A stretch of DNA of 64,000 bases from Salinimonas lutimaris (GCF_005222225.1 NZ_CP036536.1:1822001-1886000), one strand, 5' to 3'; numbered from the stretch's first letter, positions 8,188 to 18,993 are shown. Notes: generated by a model from the sequence alone, not told the origin. Made by a program: numbers and translations.

Positions 8188-11100
8188 ATGTTTAACTGGA
8201 TAATTACGCAGTTTGATATTCCTTCAGCCAGTCAGTTGGTAGAGGGGAGTTTCTCATTTCCCTTGGTGGCGTTTTCTCTTGCTATTGCTATTTTTTCGTC
8301 CTTTATGGCCTTCACGGTTGCCGGGCAGGCTGCCGCAGCATCTCATCGCCTACAGAAAAAAGTACTCCTGATATTGGGTAGCCTGGCTCTAGGCACGGGT
8401 ATATGGGGCATGCATTTTGTTGGAATGCTCGCTTTTGATCTTTGTACCCGCGTTGAATACGATTTGTGGCTGACGGCGTTATCATTGTTACCTGGGGTGT
8501 TGGCTGCCTGGGTGGCGCTGAATATACTCTGCCGCCCGTGGGTGAGTCGCAAGGACATCATTGTTGGTGGCATTCTGGTCGGTGCCGGAATCGGCTGTAT
8601 GCATTACTCGGGAATGGCGGCTATGAATACAGCGCCACTCCTGCGTTATGATGTGACAACATTTGGATTGTCGATTATTGTCGCCGTTGCTTTGGCGATG
8701 CTCTCATTATGGATTCGGTACGGATTGAACCGGGTTCGCTTTTTACGTGGAACCGGTCGCCGGGTCACTGCGGTAGCCAGTGTTGTCATGGGGCTGGCTA
8801 TTTGTACCATGCACTACACTGGCATGGCTGCATCACGGTTTGTCACGCCGCCGGGCGTCACGCTAACAGAGCAGGAAAGCCAGATATCCGTTATGCTGGC
8901 AGCTGCTGTCACTTTTTTAATTACTGTGATCATTACACTGGTACTGGGTGTGAGCCTGCTGATTAAATACCGAAACAGTACCCGCAAAGCCACAGAAAGT
9001 GAGCGTACGTTATTAGCTATGATGGATACGGCGGTGGATGCCGTGGTGACCTTCGATAATCACGGTACTATTATGAATGCTAATACCGCGATATCGCGCA
9101 TCCTGGGTTATGGTGCAGATGAACTGATTGGTAAGAATATTAATATACTGGTCCCCCGGGACCGTCAGCATCTGTATAACCGGGCGTTTTTTAATCAGGC
9201 AGACAACCTGACCGATGATCAAAAAATCATTGGCCAAAACCGAGACGTGGAGGCCATAAACCGAGCCGGGCACCGTGTACCGGTTAGGGTCGGCGTTGGC
9301 CATACTCAGGTGGGCAACAATCATTATTTCGTGGCCTTTATCAGCGATATCCGCGAGCGCATCGCTATGGAAGGTGCCCTGCGCAAAAGTGAGTCAAAAT
9401 TCCGGTCTTTCTTTTCCAATGTTCCAGGCATTGCCTATCGCTGCCTGGAGCAAGACGGCTGGCCAATGGTTTTCATTACCGATGCGGTTGAAGATATTAC
9501 CGGTTATCCGGCCAGCGATTTTACACTGCCGAATCCGAAGCGCAGCTTTGCTGACATTTTTCATCCTGATGACATCCGGCGGGTAGAAGCTGAAATCGCA
9601 GATAAAACCTCATTTGTTGTTGAGTATCGTATTTACCATAAAAACGGGTCAGTGCGCTGGCTGCGCGAACAAGGCATGGTGGTAGAAAATTCCGGAGATC
9701 AGCAGACCTGGCTGGACGGGTTTATATTTGATATTACCCAGCGCCGGGCAATGGAAGAGCAATTAAAAGAAGCTAAGGTAGAGGCAGAGCAGGCAGCCGC
9801 GGCGCGTTCAGCATTTCTTGCCAATATGAGTCATGAAATTCGTACTCCCATGAATGCCATTATTGGCTTTAGCGATCTGATGCTGGATGAGAATCTCACT
9901 CAGACCCAGCGCAAGCATACGGTAACCATCAATCGTTCAGCCCGATCCTTATTGCACTTACTCAACGATATTCTGGACAGCGCCAAGCTGGATAAAGGCA
10001 AGCTGGAGCTGGAGTATCGTGATTTTATCCTGACCGATGAGGTGGACACGGTTGTCAGTACCTTCTGGCTGGAAGCTAAACGTAAAGATCTGGATTTTGA
10101 AATTATCCTTGATGAGTCACTGGAAAAGGCTTACCACGGTGTGCCAGAGCGAATCCGTCAGGTGCTGGGGAATCTGATTGGTAACGCTGTGAAATTTACC
10201 GAAGGTGGAAAAATTACCCTATCGATTGCACCTGCCGACACCCAGGGGGTGGTATTCAGTGTGGCCGACACCGGAATTGGTATGTCTGAAGAGCAGCTTA
10301 GCAAAGTGTTCGATGCATTCGCCCAGGCCGACGCTTCAATGAGCCGCCGCTTTGGCGGGACCGGACTGGGTACCACTATCAGTAAGCAACTGGTTGAACT
10401 GATGAAAGGAAGTATTCAGGTAAGCAGTGAACTAGGTAAGGGCACCACATTCTGGTTTGAGATCCCACTGGCATCGGTGGATGTGGCAAAAATAAAAGCC
10501 AACTCAGTCAATGTGCATGTGCCGCCACAACATATTCTGGTAGTGGACGACATTCAGCAAAATATCGATCTGATTACTTTACTGCTAAAACGGCACAACC
10601 ATACTTTCGATGTTGCCCGAAACGGCATGGAGGCACTGGCAAAAATGAAGGCGCAAACTTTTGACCTGGTGCTGATGGACTTGCAGATGCCGGTCATGGA
10701 CGGGCTCACAGCATCCCGTGAGCGACGTCAGTTTGAACGCAGCACCGGAGCCCGGCATGTACCTATCGTTGCTCTGACAGCCAGTGTACTGGTTCAGGAT
10801 AAAGACGATGCCAGATCTGCCGGTATGGAAGGGTTTGCCAATAAACCGGTGGACTTTATTCAGTTAAATATGGAAATGGCGCGCGTGCTGGGCCTGGATT
10901 TGCCCAAAAATTGCGACGCTGCATCGCGCTACAGCCGGCAGGCATTGCAAAATGAGCTGATCAACTGGGATAAAGGCATTGCATTATGGGGCGATAAACC
11001 AGCCCTGGTACAGGAAGTTCGCCGTTTTTTGACCCAGCTGGATGAAAACGTCATGCAGCTCGCTGACCATGTTTCCCAGCACAGCACGGCTGAAGTACGG

Positions 11101-11526
11101 GCTTTAAGCCACACACTAAAAGGTGTGGCGGGGAATCTGGCGCTGATGTCATTAATGACATTGTTTGCTGATACTGAAAAAGCAGCCGGTGATGTTAAGG
11201 CATCCCATCAGCTGCTTAACCAAATCAGCGAAGAAGTTAAGCGGCTGTCTGCGTTACCCGAACTGACGCCTGACGATGCACCTGTACAGGTGAGTGTTAC
11301 GGACATTAGCGGACTGAAGCAAAAGGTCCGGTTACTTTACCAGAGCGTGGAACAAAACCGGTTAGATGAAGCGGTGCTGGCGGATATTCAGCTGATGAAC
11401 GCAGGTCAGTACCATGCACAGATAGAAGCTATTTGTAGAGAAATCGATGATTTTGAATTCGATAATGCCGCCAGCCGGCTGGTATCACTGATGGATGATC
11501 TGGAGCAGGTAGCAGAGGAAGCATAA
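8188..11526 (+). CDS. MHYT-domain hybrid sensor histidine kinase with REC and Hpt domains
   Basis: 1,112 residues. The N-terminal ~260 residues are a membrane MHYT sensor with three motif copies: MHFVGM at 75, MHYSGM at 138 and MHYTGM at 208. The family is proposed to bind metal and sense diatomic gases. Two PAS domains follow (about 270-385 and 395-515). Next come a HisKA domain with the phospho-acceptor His549 in SHEIRTPMN, an HATPase domain (DTGIGM, GGTGLG), a receiver with phospho-acceptor Asp831 (LMDLQMP), and an Hpt domain with His975 (SHTLKG). This is a complete phosphorelay in one inner-membrane protein. The HD-GYP response regulator gene starts one base after its stop codon and is the natural output partner. 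Confidence 0.93.
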   Translation: MFNWIITQFDIPSASQLVEGSFSFPLVAFSLAIAIFSSFMAFTVAGQAAAASHRLQKKVLLILGSLALGTGIWGMHFVGMLAFDLCTRVEYDLWLTALSLLPGVLAAWVALNILCRPWVSRKDIIVGGILVGAGIGCMHYSGMAAMNTAPLLRYDVTTFGLSIIVAVALAMLSLWIRYGLNRVRFLRGTGRRVTAVASVVMGLAICTMHYTGMAASRFVTPPGVTLTEQESQISVMLAAAVTFLITVIITLVLGVSLLIKYRNSTRKATESERTLLAMMDTAVDAVVTFDNHGTIMNANTAISRILGYGADELIGKNINILVPRDRQHLYNRAFFNQADNLTDDQKIIGQNRDVEAINRAGHRVPVRVGVGHTQVGNNHYFVAFISDIRERIAMEGALRKSESKFRSFFSNVPGIAYRCLEQDGWPMVFITDAVEDITGYPASDFTLPNPKRSFADIFHPDDIRRVEAEIADKTSFVVEYRIYHKNGSVRWLREQGMVVENSGDQQTWLDGFIFDITQRRAMEEQLKEAKVEAEQAAAARSAFLANMSHEIRTPMNAIIGFSDLMLDENLTQTQRKHTVTINRSARSLLHLLNDILDSAKLDKGKLELEYRDFILTDEVDTVVSTFWLEAKRKDLDFEIILDESLEKAYHGVPERIRQVLGNLIGNAVKFTEGGKITLSIAPADTQGVVFSVADTGIGMSEEQLSKVFDAFAQADASMSRRFGGTGLGTTISKQLVELMKGSIQVSSELGKGTTFWFEIPLASVDVAKIKANSVNVHVPPQHILVVDDIQQNIDLITLLLKRHNHTFDVARNGMEALAKMKAQTFDLVLMDLQMPVMDGLTASRERRQFERSTGARHVPIVALTASVLVQDKDDARSAGMEGFANKPVDFIQLNMEMARVLGLDLPKNCDAASRYSRQALQNELINWDKGIALWGDKPALVQEVRRFLTQLDENVMQLADHVSQHSTAEVRALSHTLKGVAGNLALMSLMTLFADTEKAAGDVKASHQLLNQISEEVKRLSALPELTPDDAPVQVSVTDISGLKQKVRLLYQSVEQNRLDEAVLADIQLMNAGQYHAQIEAICREIDDFEFDNAASRLVSLMDDLEQVAEEA

Positions 11527-11527
11527 T

Positions 11528-12517
11528 ATGGCAGTAAATGTATTACCGACTTTGTTGCTGGTCGATGATGAACCGGCCAATTTAAGAGTGTTAAAGCAAC
11601 TGCTGACACCTTACTACAATCTGGTTTTTGCCAAAAATGGCGAAGAGGCTATTCGGCTGGCCTGTGAACAGCAACCAGACCTTATCCTGACCGATGTCAT
11701 GATGCCGGGGATGACCGGATTTGATGTTTGTAAAGCATTAAAAAAACGACCGGAAACCACCAGAATTCCGGTTATTTTTGTCACTGCGCTTAATGATGAA
11801 CAGGACGAAGCTTTTGGCTTTGAAGTGGGTGGTGTGGACTATATCACCAAGCCGATATCGCCCTCCGTGGTGCTGGCCCGGGTAAAAACTCACCTGTCTC
11901 TGGTGCAGGCGGACGAACTTCGGCGAACCCGCCTTCAGGTTGTACAGCGTCTGGGCCGGGCTGCTGAATATAAAGACAATGAAACCGGTATGCATGTCAT
12001 GCGTATGAGCCATTATTCCAAAGTGTTGGCGCTGGCCTATGGCTTTCATGAATCGCGGGCCGATACCTTGTTACATGCTGCACCCATGCATGATATTGGC
12101 AAAATAGGTATTGCTGATAGCATCATGCTTAAACCCGGTAAACTCACCGACGAAGAGTTTGAGGTGATGAAAACACATCCGCAGATTGGCGCAGAAATTT
12201 TAGGTGATGCAGACTCAGAGCTTTTAATAATGGCCAAATCAGTAGCCCTGACCCACCACGAAAAATGGGATGGCAGTGGCTATCCGGCAGGCTTACGCGA
12301 AAACGATATTCCGGTAGAAGGGCGTATTGTGGCGGTGGCAGATGTGTTTGATGCGCTAACCAGTAAGCGTCCTTACAAAGACGCCTGGAGCGTAGAAAAA
12401 ACTCTTGAGGTCATGCGGGAACAAAAAGGACGTCACTTTGAACCACGTCTGGTAGATTTACTGGAAGAAAATCTCGATGAAATATTACAAATCAAAGCCA
12501 GATGGCGAGATGATTAG
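11528..12517 (+). CDS. HD-GYP response regulator, predicted c-di-GMP phosphodiesterase
   Basis: 329 residues. An N-terminal receiver (phospho-acceptor Asp56 in LTDVMMPG, conserved Lys in YITKP) is joined to an HD-GYP domain. The metal-binding HD pair is His188-Asp189 in HDIGKIG, and HHEKWDGSGYP is the GYP signature. The family hydrolyses cyclic di-GMP, usually to GMP. It is translationally coupled to the upstream MHYT hybrid kinase (one base between stop and start), so phosphotransfer from that kinase's Hpt domain to Asp56 is the likely input. Expected effect of activation: lower c-di-GMP, favouring motility over attachment (inference). Confidence 0.93.
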   Translation: MAVNVLPTLLLVDDEPANLRVLKQLLTPYYNLVFAKNGEEAIRLACEQQPDLILTDVMMPGMTGFDVCKALKKRPETTRIPVIFVTALNDEQDEAFGFEVGGVDYITKPISPSVVLARVKTHLSLVQADELRRTRLQVVQRLGRAAEYKDNETGMHVMRMSHYSKVLALAYGFHESRADTLLHAAPMHDIGKIGIADSIMLKPGKLTDEEFEVMKTHPQIGAEILGDADSELLIMAKSVALTHHEKWDGSGYPAGLRENDIPVEGRIVAVADVFDALTSKRPYKDAWSVEKTLEVMREQKGRHFEPRLVDLLEENLDEILQIKARWRDD

Positions 12518-12679
12518 CCCTTGGCGGTTGCTAAGGGCAGGCTGAATCAGTATACTATGCGCCATATCCAGCTGGAACGAGTCGAATTCTTTCGATGGAC
12601 AACTCCAGCCATTTATCAAATCGTTTGATAAATGTGTGCAACTGCCGGTCTGGTAGTTAGGGTTCAGTTTTATTTTGCA

Positions 12680-12709
12680 TAAAGCCCCGCTGGTCCGGGG
12701 CTTTTTGTT
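12680..12709 (+). terminator. Terminator in the leader of the rimP operon
   Basis: AAAGCCCCG / CGGGGCTTT stem with a short loop and a following T run. It lies between the HD-GYP gene and rimP, and either ends the upstream transcript or attenuates the rimP leader. Confidence 0.8.
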
Positions 12710-12758
12710 GTATCAAAGTTGAGCCTTTGACGCTCAGACAGGACGTATTTTTTCAGTT

Positions 12759-12783
12759 GGGCTTTAGGCCCTTTTTTTGTTTT
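12759..12783 (+). terminator. Second hairpin plus T run directly before rimP
   Basis: GGGC-tttag-GCCC stem followed by seven T, ending about 12 bp before the rimP start. A terminator this close to a start codon suggests attenuation of the operon. In enterics the rimP-nusA leader is a known site of NusA-dependent control. Confidence 0.6.
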
Positions 12784-12795
12784 TGGAGGTTAGGA

Positions 12796-13254
12796 TTGGC
12801 AAAGCTTGAAGAAAAGCTGACCGAAATGCTTGAGCCGGCAGTTGAGGCATTAGGCTTCGAACTGGTTGGTATTGAGTTTGTTCGTGCCGGTAAACACTCA
12901 ATTTTGCGGGTTTTTATTGATCATGAAAACGGCATTTCCGTAGATGATTGTGCAGACGTCAGTTATCAAGTTAGCGCCGTTCTTGACGTTGAAGACCCAA
13001 TCAGCACTGAGTACAACCTGGAAGTATCCTCACCGGGTATGGAAAGACCGCTTTTTAAAGAGAAGCATTTTGCTGATGCTATCGGAGAAGTGGCGCAAAT
13101 TCGTCTGACAATGCCAATGGATAACAGACGTAACTTTAAAGGACAAATACTGGCGGTAGAAAATGGCACGGTCAGTATTGAAGTTGATGGCCAGCAGTTC
13201 CAGTTAGCTGTGGCGAATATCGATAAAGCTAACGTTGTTCCCACTTTCGACTAA
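12796..13254 (+). CDS. rimP: Ribosome maturation factor RimP
   Basis: 152 residues from a TTG start at 12796 preceded by the ribosome site TTGGAGG. A farther upstream in-frame ATG at 12727 is rejected because translation from it would run through a terminator hairpin and add 23 residues that do not resemble RimP. From the TTG the protein opens [20 protein letters not shown], then [15 protein letters not shown], the conserved RimP N-terminus. RimP binds the 30S subunit and aids late assembly near helix 44 and S12. First gene of the rimP-nusA-infB-rbfA-truB operon. Confidence 0.95.
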   Translation: MAKLEEKLTEMLEPAVEALGFELVGIEFVRAGKHSILRVFIDHENGISVDDCADVSYQVSAVLDVEDPISTEYNLEVSSPGMERPLFKEKHFADAIGEVAQIRLTMPMDNRRNFKGQILAVENGTVSIEVDGQQFQLAVANIDKANVVPTFD

Positions 13255-13298
13255 CGGAACAGCACACGCTTTCATAAAGGAAGCAGAGTGAGGCGAGA

Positions 13299-14792
13299 AT
13301 GAATAAAGAAATTTTGTTAGTGGCGGAAGCCGTTTCAAATGAAAAACAAGTGCCCCGTGAAAAAATCTTCGAGGCATTGGAATTTGCAATTGCCAGCGCC
13401 ACTAAAAAGAAAAACGAAGGCGAAATTGAAGTGCGTGTCAGCATCGACCAGACAAGTGGCGATTTCGACACATTCCGTCGCTGGCTGGTTATTCCTGATG
13501 ATCAGGAACAGGCTAACCCGTATGCCGAACTGACCCTGTCGGCGGCGCAAATCGACGAGCCAGAAATTCAGCCGGGCGATTATGTAGAAGAGCAGATTGA
13601 ATCTATTAAGTTCGACCGCATTACTACACAGACTGCCAAGCAAGTGATTGTGCAAAAGGTGCGTGAAGCAGAACGTGCTCAGATGATCGCTGAATATGAA
13701 GATAAAGTGGGTGAACTGGTAACCGGTACGGTTAAAAAAGTGAACCGCGATAATATCATCATTGATCTGGGTAACAACGCTGAAGGCGTGATTTACCGTG
13801 ATGACATGCTGCCACGCGAAACATTCCGTCCGGGTGACCGGGTGCGTGGTCTGTTATATGTGATTCGCCCTGAAGCTCGTGGTGCACAGCTGTTTGTCAG
13901 CCGTACTCACCCCGATATGCTGGTTGAGCTGTTCCGTCTGGAAGTGCCTGAAATTGCCGAGGAAACGCTGGAGATTAAATCGGCAGCACGAGATCCTGGT
14001 TCACGGGCTAAAATTGCGGTGAAGACCAATGATAAGCGTCTTGATCCAGTTGGAGCATGCGTAGGTATGCGTGGTTCACGGGTACAGGCAGTGTCAGGTG
14101 AACTGGGCGGTGAACGGGTTGATATCGTACTGTGGGATGAAAATCCGGCACAGTTTGTTATTAATGCGATGGCACCGGCAGAAGTTGCTTCTATCGTGGT
14201 TGACGAAGACAGTAACATGATGGACGTGGCAGTAGAGGCAGATAATCTTGCTCAGGCCATCGGCCGTAGTGGTCAGAACGTCCGTTTAGCCAGCCAGCTT
14301 ACTGGCTGGGAGCTAAACGTGATGACCATTGACGATCTGAACGCCAAGCACGAAGAGGAAAACTCAAAAGTGCTTAAACTGTTCACCGAGTATCTGGATA
14401 TTGATGCAGAATTTGCTGGTGTACTGGTAGATGAAGGCTTCAGCACGCTGGAAGAAGTGGCGTACGTTCCGGCAAGTGAAATGCTGGCCATTGATGGGAT
14501 GGACGAAGATATCGTTGAAGAGCTGCGTAACCGCGCTCGCGCCGTGCTGACAACCAAAGCGTTGGCAACTGAGGAGTCGCTGGAAGGTGCCGAGCCAACC
14601 GAAGCACTACTTAACCTTGAAGGGATGAGCAAACATATTGCTTACACTCTGGCAGCCCGTGGTATCAAAGACCTGGAGGAACTGGCTGAACAAGGTACTG
14701 ATGATATCAGCGACATTGATGAACTGGACGAAGAAAGTGCCGGCAAGCTTATTATGGCTGCCCGTAACATTGTCTGGTTTAGTGAAGAATAA
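13299..14792 (+). CDS. nusA: Transcription termination/antitermination factor NusA
   Basis: 497 residues, close to the 495 of E. coli. Domain order is normal: N-terminal RNA-polymerase-binding domain, S1 domain (about residues 135-200), two KH domains ([15 protein letters not shown] and [15 protein letters not shown] motifs), and two acidic C-terminal repeats after residue ~360. NusA controls pausing, intrinsic termination and antitermination. It sits 44 bp after rimP and 24 bp before infB, as in most gammaproteobacteria, and the hairpins in the operon leader may serve its own feedback control. Confidence 0.98.
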   Translation: MNKEILLVAEAVSNEKQVPREKIFEALEFAIASATKKKNEGEIEVRVSIDQTSGDFDTFRRWLVIPDDQEQANPYAELTLSAAQIDEPEIQPGDYVEEQIESIKFDRITTQTAKQVIVQKVREAERAQMIAEYEDKVGELVTGTVKKVNRDNIIIDLGNNAEGVIYRDDMLPRETFRPGDRVRGLLYVIRPEARGAQLFVSRTHPDMLVELFRLEVPEIAEETLEIKSAARDPGSRAKIAVKTNDKRLDPVGACVGMRGSRVQAVSGELGGERVDIVLWDENPAQFVINAMAPAEVASIVVDEDSNMMDVAVEADNLAQAIGRSGQNVRLASQLTGWELNVMTIDDLNAKHEEENSKVLKLFTEYLDIDAEFAGVLVDEGFSTLEEVAYVPASEMLAIDGMDEDIVEELRNRARAVLTTKALATEESLEGAEPTEALLNLEGMSKHIAYTLAARGIKDLEELAEQGTDDISDIDELDEESAGKLIMAARNIVWFSEE

Positions 14793-14816
14793 GGTCAACA
14801 AGGGGATTAACGCGTA

Positions 14817-17432
14817 ATGGCAGAAGTATCTGTAGAAAAACTCGCCAGTGACATCGGAACGACCGTTGACCGTCTGGTTAGTCAGTTCGAAGACGCTGGT
14901 ATCAGCAAACAAGCCGGCCAGCAAGTGACTGAAGACGAAAAGCGCGTGCTGCTTGACCATTTGAGCAAGCAGCATGGCAATGAAGGCGGCAATAATGAGC
15001 CGACCCGTATGACACTGAAGCGTAAAACTACCAGCACATTAAGTGTAGGTAAGTCTAAGTCAGTGAAAGTTGAAGTACGTAAAAAGCGTACTTATGTGAA
15101 GCGCAGTGAAGTTGACGATCAAAAGCGCAAAGAAGAGGAAGAAGCTCGCTTGCAGAAAGAAGCGGAAGAAAAAGCAGTAGCCGAAGCTGCTGAAGCGAAG
15201 CGCCTGGCGGAAGAAAAAGCCCGTCAGGAAGCCGAAGCGAAACAGGCCGCCGAAGCGGCAGCCAAAGCCGAGCAGGAAAAAGCCGCTCAGCAGCAGACTG
15301 CCAGCACAGAAGCTGAGCCTGAACCAGAGCGTGAACTGACTGAGGAAGAAAAAGCGGAAGCGGAAGCAGCTCGTCAGGAAGAAGAACGTCTTCGTCAGGC
15401 GCAGGAGAAAGAAGCGCAGAAGAAGTACGAAGAAGAAGCTAAGCGTGCGGCCGAAGAAGCCCGCAAGCTGGCCGAAGAAAACGAGCGTCGCTGGAAGGAA
15501 GAAGAAGAGCGCCGTAAACGCGAAGAAGCCGAAGAAGTTCATTTGCACTCTAATCGCTACGCGCAGGAAGCTGAAGACGAAGAAGATATGCAGGTAGAGC
15601 GTTCTACCCGTCGTCGTAAGAAGCCGAAGAAAAACGCAGGAGAACATTTGAAGCAAAGCTTTAAAAAACCAGCCCAGCCGGTTGAACGTGTTGTTAAACT
15701 GGGCGCCACCATTAGTGTGGGCGAACTGGCCAGCCGCCTGGCGGTCAAATCTAATGTCGTTATCAAAGCCATGATGAAAATGGGTGAAATGGCGACCATT
15801 AATCAGGTCCTGGATCAGGATACTGCCACACTGGTCATCGAAGAGATGGGCCACAAGTATGAACTGGTTAATGACAATGCCCTGGAAGATGAACTGTTAG
15901 CTGATGGCACGGGTGGTGAGAAATCTCACCGTGCACCGGTTGTGACCATTATGGGTCACGTTGACCATGGTAAAACATCACTGCTTGACCACATTCGTCG
16001 TGCGAAAGTAGCTGCTGGCGAAGCCGGTGGTATTACACAGCATATCGGTGCTTATAAAGTGGCAACCGAAACAGGCGACATCTGCTTCCTGGATACTCCA
16101 GGACACGCCGCCTTTACCGCGATGCGTGCCCGTGGTGCGACAGCAACAGATATCGTTATTCTGGTTGTTGCCGCCGATGACGGTGTTATGCCGCAAACCA
16201 AAGAAGCTATCCAGCATAGCCGCGCAGCGGGTGTACCGCTGATTGTTGCGGTCAACAAAATGGATAAAGAAACTGCCGATCCTGATCGGGTGAAAAACGA
16301 ACTGTCTCAGATGGAAGTTATTTCTGAAGAGTGGGGCGGTGAGCACCAGTTTGTAAACGTATCGGCAAAAACCGGTATGGGTATCGATTCACTGCTTGAA
16401 GCGATTAACCTGCAAGCTGAGCTACTGGATCTGCAAGCTGTTCCAACTGGCCCGGGTCGCGGTATTGTTATTGAATCACGTCTGGACAAAGGTCGTGGTC
16501 CGGTAGCGTCTGTACTGGTACAGGAAGGTGAGCTGCGTGCCGGGGACATTCTGCTGTGTGGTGAAGAATACGGTCGTGTTCGTGCCATGCGCGATGAAAA
16601 CGGCGTCGAAATCAAATTAGCTGGTCCTTCTACTCCGGTAGAAATTCTGGGGCTATCTGGCGTACCGATCGCCGGTGAAGATGCCGCTGTGGTTAAAGAC
16701 GAGCGTAAAGCCCGTGAAGTAGCCTCTAAGCGCCACCAGAAAAAGCGTGAGCTTAAACTGGCTCGTCAGCAGAAAGCCAAGCTGGAAAACATGTTTGCCA
16801 ACATGGCATCTGGTGAAGTCAGCGAGCTGAACATCGTACTTAAAGCCGACGTTCAGGGCTCAGTGGAAGCCATTGCAGAGTCACTGGCTAAACTGTCTAC
16901 TGATGAAGTAAAAGTTAACATCGTAGGTAGTGGTGTTGGTGGTATCACCGAGACTGATGCGACGCTGGCAGCTGCATCTGGCGCCATCGTGCTGGGCTTT
17001 AACGTGCGTGCTGATGCGTCTGCGCGTCGCGTACTGGAAGCAGAAGAAATTGACCTGCGTTATTACAGCGTTATCTATGACCTGATTGATGAAGTGAAAG
17101 CGGCCATGAGTGGTATGCTGGCTCCAGAATTCAAACAGGAAATCATTGGTCTGGCTGAAGTTCGTGATGTGTTCAAGTCTCCGAAACTTGGTGCAATTGC
17201 CGGTTGTATGGTGACCGAAGGTATCGTGAAGCGTAGTGCGCCAATCCGTGTACTGCGTGATAACGTGGTTATCTATGAAGGTGAGCTTGAATCACTGCGT
17301 CGCTTTAAAGACGATATGCAGGAAGTTCGTAACGGTATGGAATGTGGTATCGGCGTTAAGAACTACAATGACGTTAAAGTAGGCGACCAAATCGAAGTAT
17401 TCGAAGTGGTTGAAATTGCCCGTCAGATCTAA
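14817..17432 (+). CDS. infB: Translation initiation factor IF-2
   Basis: 871 residues. The N-terminal ~270 residues include an IF2_N module and a long Lys/Glu/Ala-rich charged helix (residues ~95-250), whose codon bias creates long open frames on the other strand that are not genes. A second IF2_N module precedes the G domain. GTPase motifs are intact: G1 [10 protein letters not shown]3 DTPGHAAF, G4 NKMD. C-terminal domains that bind fMet-tRNA follow. The protein places initiator tRNA on the 30S subunit; four initiator tRNA genes lie 7 kb upstream. Internal starts giving shorter IF2 forms are possible but not assigned. Confidence 0.98.
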   Translation: MAEVSVEKLASDIGTTVDRLVSQFEDAGISKQAGQQVTEDEKRVLLDHLSKQHGNEGGNNEPTRMTLKRKTTSTLSVGKSKSVKVEVRKKRTYVKRSEVDDQKRKEEEEARLQKEAEEKAVAEAAEAKRLAEEKARQEAEAKQAAEAAAKAEQEKAAQQQTASTEAEPEPERELTEEEKAEAEAARQEEERLRQAQEKEAQKKYEEEAKRAAEEARKLAEENERRWKEEEERRKREEAEEVHLHSNRYAQEAEDEEDMQVERSTRRRKKPKKNAGEHLKQSFKKPAQPVERVVKLGATISVGELASRLAVKSNVVIKAMMKMGEMATINQVLDQDTATLVIEEMGHKYELVNDNALEDELLADGTGGEKSHRAPVVTIMGHVDHGKTSLLDHIRRAKVAAGEAGGITQHIGAYKVATETGDICFLDTPGHAAFTAMRARGATATDIVILVVAADDGVMPQTKEAIQHSRAAGVPLIVAVNKMDKETADPDRVKNELSQMEVISEEWGGEHQFVNVSAKTGMGIDSLLEAINLQAELLDLQAVPTGPGRGIVIESRLDKGRGPVASVLVQEGELRAGDILLCGEEYGRVRAMRDENGVEIKLAGPSTPVEILGLSGVPIAGEDAAVVKDERKAREVASKRHQKKRELKLARQQKAKLENMFANMASGEVSELNIVLKADVQGSVEAIAESLAKLSTDEVKVNIVGSGVGGITETDATLAAASGAIVLGFNVRADASARRVLEAEEIDLRYYSVIYDLIDEVKAAMSGMLAPEFKQEIIGLAEVRDVFKSPKLGAIAGCMVTEGIVKRSAPIRVLRDNVVIYEGELESLRRFKDDMQEVRNGMECGIGVKNYNDVKVGDQIEVFEVVEIARQI

Positions 17433-17460
17433 ATCTGTCAAAGGTATCTACTAATAAAAG

Positions 17461-17484
17461 CGGGGGCCAGGCGCCCCCGTTTTT
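17461..17484 (+). terminator. Hairpin with T run between infB and rbfA
   Basis: CGGGGGC / GCCCCCG stem, five-base loop, then five T, in the 79-bp infB-rbfA gap. It probably acts as a partial terminator lowering rbfA-truB expression relative to infB. Confidence 0.8.
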
Positions 17485-17511
17485 GTCTGTGAATGATAAC
17501 AGGAGTACATT

Positions 17512-17907
17512 ATGGCCCGGGAATTTTCTCGCACCGAACGGGTAGGTCAGCAGGTCCATAAAGAAGTGGCCAGCATTATCCAGAACGAATATAAGCATCG
17601 TGTGGGTGACCTGCCATTAATTACTGTGTCAGACGTGGAAGTATCCCGCGATCTGTCCTATGCAAAAATTTATGTCACGATTTACGGCGAAGACGTAGAT
17701 GGTAAAGCGCAAATCAAGCAACTGGATGAAGCCAAAGGCTTTATTCGCAGTCTGCTGGCCAAGCGTATTCGTATGCGCGCGGTACCTCAGCTGGCATTTT
17801 ATGAAGATAAATCTATTACCGAAGGGATGCGCATTTCTAATCTGGTGTCTGAAGTTGTCGCCAAAGACGAAGCGCGTCACCAGGACGACGAGGACGAGCA
17901 GCAGTAA
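17512..17907 (+). CDS. rbfA: 30S ribosome-binding factor RbfA
   Basis: 131 residues. It opens with the conserved RTERVGQQVHKEVASIIQ helix and continues with the KH-like fold containing DVEVSRDLSYAKIYVT, a strong RbfA signature. The C-terminal ~20 residues are very acidic and histidine-rich. RbfA binds free 30S subunits and helps process and fold the 5' end of 16S rRNA, notably in the cold. Its stop codon abuts the start of truB with no spacer, so the two genes are translationally linked. Confidence 0.97.
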   Translation: MAREFSRTERVGQQVHKEVASIIQNEYKHRVGDLPLITVSDVEVSRDLSYAKIYVTIYGEDVDGKAQIKQLDEAKGFIRSLLAKRIRMRAVPQLAFYEDKSITEGMRISNLVSEVVAKDEARHQDDEDEQQ

Positions 17908-18870
17908 ATGGCAAGGCGTCGTAAAGGCCGTGCAGTAAACGGCATTGTATTACTGGATAAACCTTTAGGTGGGTCGTCTAATCAGCTGTTACAAAAAGTG
18001 CGCTGGTTGTTTCAGGCGCAAAAAGCCGGACATACCGGTGCGCTTGATCCACTGGCCAGTGGCATGTTGCCCATTTGTCTGGGCGAGGCAACCAAGTTTT
18101 CACAGTTTTTGCTGGATGCCGAGAAAGCCTATGAAGTGACGGCCAGACTGGGTATTCGTACCACCACGTCTGATGCCGACGGCGAAGTGGTGGAGCAAAA
18201 CCCGGTGACGGTCAGTGAAGCGCAGGTGCGTGAAGCTTGCCTCAGTTTCCTGGGGGCCAGCAAGCAAATTCCCTCTATGTTTTCAGCATTAAAACATCAG
18301 GGTAAGCCACTGTATTACTATGCTAGGCAGGGCATCACTATTGAGCGTGAAGCCCGGGATATCACGATTTACGAACTGGATATTGTAAATATTAGTTTGC
18401 CGGATGTCACCATGCGGGTTAAGTGCAGCAAAGGCACCTATATTCGCTCCCTGGTAGATGATATTGGTCAGCTGCTGGGGTGTGGTGCTTATGTAACACG
18501 CCTGCACCGGACCGAAGTGGCAGATTACCCGACTGACAAGATGGTCACGATTGAACAGCTTGAAGCATTACGCGGTGCCGACGACGCACCTGACTTTGCT
18601 GCAATGGATGGGTTACTTTTGTCCATGGATACTGCGGTGCACCGGCTTGAATCTGTTGAGATCTCCGCAGCGGCGCGCCAGCGTTTTGACAATGGTCAGA
18701 GTGTTCAGGGCACCAGCGAACAGCACCCCGTGGCAGGACAACCATACCGGGTCTATTGCGATAGCGTATTTTTAGGCGTGGGTGAAGGTGTGATTGCGCC
18801 GAAGGATCAACCCGCTGCTGCCGGTACGGACACGGTATTTATTAACCCCAAGCGTCGGGTGGTATGGTAA
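17908..18870 (+). CDS. truB: tRNA pseudouridine-55 synthase TruB
   Basis: 320 residues. The catalytic Asp is at residue 47 in the conserved [14 protein letters not shown] motif. Other family motifs are [10 protein letters not shown] and [21 protein letters not shown]-terminal PUA-like RNA-binding region is present (about residues 250-315). The enzyme converts U55 to pseudouridine in the T-loop of tRNAs and also acts as a tRNA folding chaperone. The start ATG directly follows the rbfA stop. Confidence 0.97.
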   Translation: MARRRKGRAVNGIVLLDKPLGGSSNQLLQKVRWLFQAQKAGHTGALDPLASGMLPICLGEATKFSQFLLDAEKAYEVTARLGIRTTTSDADGEVVEQNPVTVSEAQVREACLSFLGASKQIPSMFSALKHQGKPLYYYARQGITIEREARDITIYELDIVNISLPDVTMRVKCSKGTYIRSLVDDIGQLLGCGAYVTRLHRTEVADYPTDKMVTIEQLEALRGADDAPDFAAMDGLLLSMDTAVHRLESVEISAAARQRFDNGQSVQGTSEQHPVAGQPYRVYCDSVFLGVGEGVIAPKDQPAAAGTDTVFINPKRRVVW

Positions 18871-18899
18871 GTCACGTCACAGAAATTTTCTGTGAGGGC

Positions 18900-18927
18900 T
18901 TGATAAACCGTGTGCCATCTTTATAAT
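18900..18927 (+). promoter_or_regulatory. rpsO promoter
   Basis: TTGATA at 18900-18905 and TATAAT at 18922-18927 with a 16-bp spacer, between truB and rpsO. This gives rpsO its own start in addition to any read-through from truB. Confidence 0.75.
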
Positions 18928-18941
18928 ACGCGCTCTTATCT

Positions 18942-18969
18942 GACTGGCTGAATTAGTGATCGGCCAGTC
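18942..18969 (+). promoter_or_regulatory. Hairpin in the rpsO leader, candidate S15 autoregulatory site
   Basis: GACTGGC and GCCAGTC arms (7 bp, perfect) around a 14-base loop, 24 bp upstream of the rpsO ATG. In E. coli S15 binds a leader pseudoknot to block its own translation. The position fits a similar role, but I cannot confirm the pseudoknot here. Confidence 0.45.
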
Positions 18970-18993
18970 TTCATTTCCTAACTGGAGAATATT

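Noticed and set aside
12727-12795. Upstream ATG start for rimP
   Set aside because: Translation would cross a terminator hairpin, and the extra 23 residues are unlike RimP.
15060-15854. Long Phe-rich minus-strand frame inside infB
   Set aside because: Mirror image of the Lys/Glu-rich IF2 segment; compositional artefact.
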